From NCBI GenBank assembly GCA_028705785.1, contig JAQWCT010000096.1, forward strand, positions 1 to 9,169: DNA of 9,169 bases, given 5' to 3'. A program made the position numbers and the translations under genes. The DNA comes from Sulfurospirillaceae bacterium (GTDB taxonomy: Bacteria > Campylobacterota > Campylobacteria > Campylobacterales > Sulfurospirillaceae). Below are positions 6,495 through 9,169 of the stretch, piece by piece. A model generated the notes under the pieces. It did not search any database. It saw only the letters and a list, made by a program, of their open reading frames with translations, and was not told the origin of the DNA. The stretch's first letter is position 1. Every line of letters begins with the position of its first letter.

Positions 6495-7229
6495 ATGTAT
6501 CACTTCTACTCTATCATCATTGGGACTGAGCTTCTCAATGGACGGAGAGTAGATAAGCATTTCGTCTTTATCAATAATGAACTCACTTCACGAGGGTTGT
6601 TACATGTAGCCAACTTTGTCATCAATGACAACCCTCTTCTCATTCAAAACTGTTTTAATACCATCTTAAGTGACCCCAAGAGTGTCCTCTTTTGCTTCGG
6701 AGGAATCGGTGCTACGCCTGACGATCTTACTAGAAATATTGCCAGTGATGTTTTTACGGGACAGCCTTTATCCTTACATGTAAAGGCAAAAGAGCTTATC
6801 GAAAAGCAATTTGGAGCGCAAGCGTATCCTCATCGTATCACTATGGCGATGCTTCCCCCTGATGCAAAACTCCTGCACAATGTCGTCAATAATGTCCCCG
6901 GATTTCAACTCTTTAATCGCTTCTTTTTTACCCCTGGCTTTCCCTCCATGTCATGGCCTATGGTCAAAGAAGCACTTGATATGTTTTTCCCAAGCCAGAC
7001 AAAAGTATTTGGCCTCTCCTTCGTGGTTGAATCTCCTGAAAATGATTTGATTGAAATTATGGAAGCCCTTCCTAAAGAGCTCTCATTTTCTTCACTGCCT
7101 CGCTTTGAGGGAGAAAAAAGATGTGTTGAAATTTATCTTGCACATCACGATGAAGCTTTGGTGAGAAAATGGGATTTATTTTTTAGAAATAAGGCTTTGG
7201 CGTTGGGTAAAAAAATTAAAGATTGTTAA
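6495..7229 (+). CDS. MoCF/CinA N-terminal-like protein (molybdopterin-binding fold)
   Basis: The 244-aa product has the MoaB/Mog/CinA-N (MoCF) fold in its first 165 residues. Signs are IIIGTELLNGRRVDKH (7-22), GGIGATPDDLTR (69-80) and VPGFQ...FFTPGFPSM (134-152). In CinA this domain is linked to pyrophosphatase activity on nucleotide-type substrates such as ADP-ribose; in MoaB/Mog it binds molybdopterin. The substrate here cannot be told from sequence. The C-terminal part (about 165-244) is an accessory region, and the PncC-type nicotinamide-nucleotide amidase domain of full CinA (about 400 aa) is absent. It starts 4 nt after the adk stop with almost no Shine-Dalgarno, so translational coupling to adk is likely. 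Its 3' end overlaps the convergent amidase gene by 14 nt. It carries two TACATGTA sites. Confidence 0.8.
   Translation: MYHFYSIIIGTELLNGRRVDKHFVFINNELTSRGLLHVANFVINDNPLLIQNCFNTILSDPKSVLFCFGGIGATPDDLTRNIASDVFTGQPLSLHVKAKELIEKQFGAQAYPHRITMAMLPPDAKLLHNVVNNVPGFQLFNRFFFTPGFPSMSWPMVKEALDMFFPSQTKVFGLSFVVESPENDLIEIMEALPKELSFSSLPRFEGEKRCVEIYLAHHDEALVRKWDLFFRNKALALGKKIKDC
6601..6608. repeat. TACATGTA palindrome, site 5 (CinA-like gene)
   Basis: The coding-strand context is TTG TTA CAT GTA GCC (Leu36-His-Val). Confidence 0.9.
6775..6782. repeat. TACATGTA palindrome, site 6 (CinA-like gene)
   Basis: The context CCTTACATGTAAAGG is nearly a 16-bp palindrome, lacking one T. It encodes Ser-Leu-His-Val-Lys (93-97), the same five residues as sites 2 and 3 in unrelated proteins. 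Confidence 0.9.
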
Positions 7230-8652
7230 AATACTTATCGATACCATCACTGATACCCTCGACCAAAAGTTTTTGATACTGCGGATTGAAAAGTTTTTCG
7301 CACTCTTCAGGGTTACTGATATAGCCCAATTCTATGAGAACTGAAGGCATAGTAGCGCCAACTAAGACCCAAAATGGTGCTTCTCGCACACCTCCATCTT
7401 CAACACTATACTTCTTTTTGACATTTTTGAGCATTCCTGATTGGATATCAATCGCCGCTTTATTAGAGAGAATAATTTTTTCTCGGTTGAAAACATTGAG
7501 AAAAGTTTCTTTGGAGTAAGCATCCATCTCATCCATACTGGCTTGATTTTCAAGAGCAGCAACACTTTTTGATCGCTCCGATTTACCTGGGGATAAAAAG
7601 AAGGTCTCGATCCCTTTCATAGAGAGTTGTTTAGACTCATTTGGTGCAGCATTGGCGTGGATGGAGAGAAACAAATCTGCATTTTTGTCATTGGCTATCT
7701 TAGTGCGATCGCGCAACTGGATAAAAAAGTCCTTATCTCTGGTATAGTAAACCTTATATCCTCGCTCTTTAAGTGCTTTTCCAAGTTCCATTGCAACTTC
7801 TAAAACAAGATGCTTTTCTTTTCTTTGTTTATATCCAGTGGCACCTGCATCTTCGCCTCCATGCCCCGCATCGATAACAATAGTTTTATCTCGTCTAATC
7901 CCTTTTTTTGCTACTGGTGTTGTTATAACTTCTGGCTGTTTGACTATTTTTTCACTGACTATTTTAGAAGAACCTAGTGAGATAACGACTTTGTTATCAG
8001 ATGCTTGTATCTGTGCTTCAAATTCTTTGGGCGCGTCCATTACCACTCTTAAAAGATCATTACTGTATTGACTCACCCTCAAACTTTGCAGTTTTCTTGG
8101 CACACTGACTTTGGGTGAACTTAAAATGACGGCGCGAATATCAACAACTTTTTTATAATTACCCACACTTTTAAGAATAAAGATTTTAATATCATTAGAC
8201 GATACTTTTTGATCAAACTCTAAGATAATTTCATCTTCATTGACATTGACATGTCTAAGGGCATTTTTACCCTGAGGTGCTTTTTGAAAGGTTGCAGAGG
8301 CATCTGGCTCAATCTCTTTTTTAGGAGGCGATACCTTTTCTGCAACAGGCTCTTTGGTTGAAGATTTGTTCATGAAAGAGAGTTCAGACTCATACTTTGA
8401 AGCATCCAGTTTAAGAACTTTAGCACTTTTAATCAGTCTTTCTAATGTCTCTTTTTTCAAGGAATCATCATTGGAAATAATGGCTTGAATATAAACACTC
8501 TTAAGGCCATGAAAGACCTTTAGCATCTCATCGCTACTCGCACTTTTCATCTGTGCATCATACATTTCAAGCTGCTTATGATAGTTTGTGGCTGACCACA
8601 AAAAGCTACATGTAAGCAGCCAAAAAATGACGAGTTTAACTATTTTCCCCAT
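7216..8652 (-). CDS. amiA: N-acetylmuramoyl-L-alanine amidase (AmiA/AmiC type)
   Basis: This is a periplasmic zinc amidase that cuts the bond between MurNAc and the stem peptide, needed for daughter-cell separation. The product is 478 aa. Order: signal peptide (about 1-20, cleavage likely near LWSA), a helical N-terminal region (21-100), a Pro/Lys linker (101-128), an AMIN-like beta domain (about 130-230), a second linker, and the Amidase_3 catalytic domain (258-475). Zinc ligands: His264 in DAGHGG, Glu279 in RKEKH and His332 in SIHANA. The catalytic Glu is Glu441 in LIELGY. A long insertion between SIHANA and the C-terminal motif (about 340-425) matches the place of the autoinhibitory helix in AmiA/B/C, so an EnvC/NlpD-type activator is expected elsewhere. 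The start overlaps the end of the upstream flavoenzyme gene by 17 nt, indicating an operon. One TACATGTA site lies in the signal-peptide coding region. Confidence 0.93.
   Translation of the reverse strand: MGKIVKLVIFWLLTCSFLWSATNYHKQLEMYDAQMKSASSDEMLKVFHGLKSVYIQAIISNDDSLKKETLERLIKSAKVLKLDASKYESELSFMNKSSTKEPVAEKVSPPKKEIEPDASATFQKAPQGKNALRHVNVNEDEIILEFDQKVSSNDIKIFILKSVGNYKKVVDIRAVILSSPKVSVPRKLQSLRVSQYSNDLLRVVMDAPKEFEAQIQASDNKVVISLGSSKIVSEKIVKQPEVITTPVAKKGIRRDKTIVIDAGHGGEDAGATGYKQRKEKHLVLEVAMELGKALKERGYKVYYTRDKDFFIQLRDRTKIANDKNADLFLSIHANAAPNESKQLSMKGIETFFLSPGKSERSKSVAALENQASMDEMDAYSKETFLNVFNREKIILSNKAAIDIQSGMLKNVKKKYSVEDGGVREAPFWVLVGATMPSVLIELGYISNPEECEKLFNPQYQKLLVEGISDGIDKYFNNL
8607..8614. repeat. 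TACATGTA palindrome, site 7 (amidase signal peptide)
   Basis: The coding strand reads CTG CTT ACA TGT AGC (Leu-Leu-Thr-Cys-Ser). This is the only copy in a different codon phase, which argues that the DNA word rather than the Leu-His-Val peptide is what recurs. Confidence 0.9.
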
Positions 8653-9169
8653 AAACCAACTTTGAGATAAGCTCTTTTACGCTGATAATTTCATTTAACT
8701 TATACCCATTAGCACCCGTAAAAAACAATCCTGTTTCTACTTTTCCCAAATAAGCATCGGTCAGTCTATCCGCAATACAATAACCTACAGCCTTAGCTTC
8801 TTGCCCACGATGACAAGGGCTGACACAATTACTGATACATCTAATTGCTGGCCCTTCTTTTTTTTCAACCATATTTAAAAGATTGGTTTTAACGCCTCTT
8901 GCTGGATAACCAACGGGAGACTTAAAAAGTTGAATACTCTCTTTCGTTGAATTTAAAATGACTTCTTTAAACTGAGCATCAGCGTCACATTCATGCGTTC
9001 CAATAAATCTCGTTCCCATCTGAACGCCATCAGCGCCAAGTTCCATCAATTTTTTAATATCCTCATGATCCAAAACACCTCCCGCTGCGATAAGCGGAAA
9101 ATCTCCCCAAAGCTTTATCTCTTCTTTAATAGGACCTATAAGATTTACAAGCTGATACTCTTCCATGCC
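8636..9169 (-). CDS. Nitronate monooxygenase / FabK-like flavoenzyme, 5' truncated
   Basis: The C-terminal part (about 177 residues) of a TIM-barrel FMN enzyme of the nitronate monooxygenase (2-nitropropane dioxygenase) family is present. The reading frame is open to the window edge, so the start lies outside. FMN phosphate-binding signs are AAGGV and GADGVQMGTRFIGT. Further family signs are SPVGYPARG, a cysteine-rich stretch CISNCVSPC followed by GYCIADRL, and GLFFTGANGYKL near the C-terminus. Members oxidise alkyl nitronates or act as enoyl-ACP reductase (FabK), and this fragment does not decide which. From memory, C. jejuni has the same neighbour order (Cj1270c then amiA Cj1269c). The 17-nt overlap with the amidase suggests translational coupling. 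Confidence 0.85.
   Translation of the reverse strand, partial: GMEEYQLVNLIGPIKEEIKLWGDFPLIAAGGVLDHEDIKKLMELGADGVQMGTRFIGTHECDADAQFKEVILNSTKESIQLFKSPVGYPARGVKTNLLNMVEKKEGPAIRCISNCVSPCHRGQEAKAVGYCIADRLTDAYLGKVETGLFFTGANGYKLNEIISVKELISKLVYGENS

Noticed and set aside
8249..8256. GACATGTC as a further copy of the iterated palindrome
   Set aside because: It shares only the ACATGT core, and this 8-mer occurs once, as chance would allow.
499..8614. Reading the TACATGTA copies as an operator regulon
   Set aside because: All copies are deep inside coding regions and none lies at a promoter in this window, so a classical repressor or activator site is unlikely.
1..9169. Mobile elements, CRISPR arrays, tRNA or rRNA genes, defence systems
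   Set aside because: No transposase, integrase, terminal inverted repeats, regularly spaced repeats, cloverleaf or recognisable defence protein was seen. The genes are ordinary chromosomal ones and no frameshifted gene was found.

Overview
The window (9169 bp, AT-rich) comes from a member of the Campylobacterota (epsilonproteobacteria), most likely Sulfurospirillum-like. The AspRS, Adk, NadK and RecN proteins resemble their Campylobacter and Helicobacter relatives closely (from memory, no search run). RecN is short, Adk is the short-LID type with a GAPGSGKTT P-loop, and promoters show a good -10 box but no clear -35. The genus is an inference; the class is fairly secure.

Layout, left to right. 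(1) A 93-bp edge with no gene I can call. (2) A leftward pair, nadK (NAD kinase) then recN (DNA-repair SMC-like ATPase), joined by a 4-nt GTGA overlap. (3) A rightward YajG-like outer-membrane lipoprotein, divergent from nadK, with an extended -10 promoter and a hairpin terminator. (4) A leftward membrane diguanylate cyclase (GGEEI, intact RxxD I-site) convergent with the lipoprotein. (5) A rightward run of aspS (TTG start), adk and a stand-alone MoCF/CinA-N-like gene, probably one transcript. (6) A leftward pair, a nitronate monooxygenase/FabK-like flavoenzyme (5' end cut by the window) and an AmiA-type N-acetylmuramoyl-L-alanine amidase, overlapping each other by 17 nt. The amidase meets the CinA-like gene tail to tail with a 14-nt overlap.

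These are mostly chromosomal housekeeping genes: NADP supply, adenylate balance, Asp-tRNA charging, recombinational repair and septal peptidoglycan cleavage. From memory, Campylobacter jejuni has aspS-adk directly divergent from nadK-recN. Here the lipoprotein and the diguanylate cyclase sit between the two pairs. I see no mobile element, CRISPR array, tRNA, rRNA or phage gene.

The most unusual signal is not a gene. The 8-bp palindrome TACATGTA occurs 7 times in about 9.2 kb, where base composition predicts roughly 0.3. Every copy is inside a coding region and reads TTACATGTA(A/G) on the coding strand. Six of the seven lie in the same codon phase, as TTA-CAT-GTA (Leu-His-Val). It behaves like a highly iterated palindrome, and its function is unknown to me. 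A second non-coding-type signal is a perfect 24-bp palindrome inside aspS.
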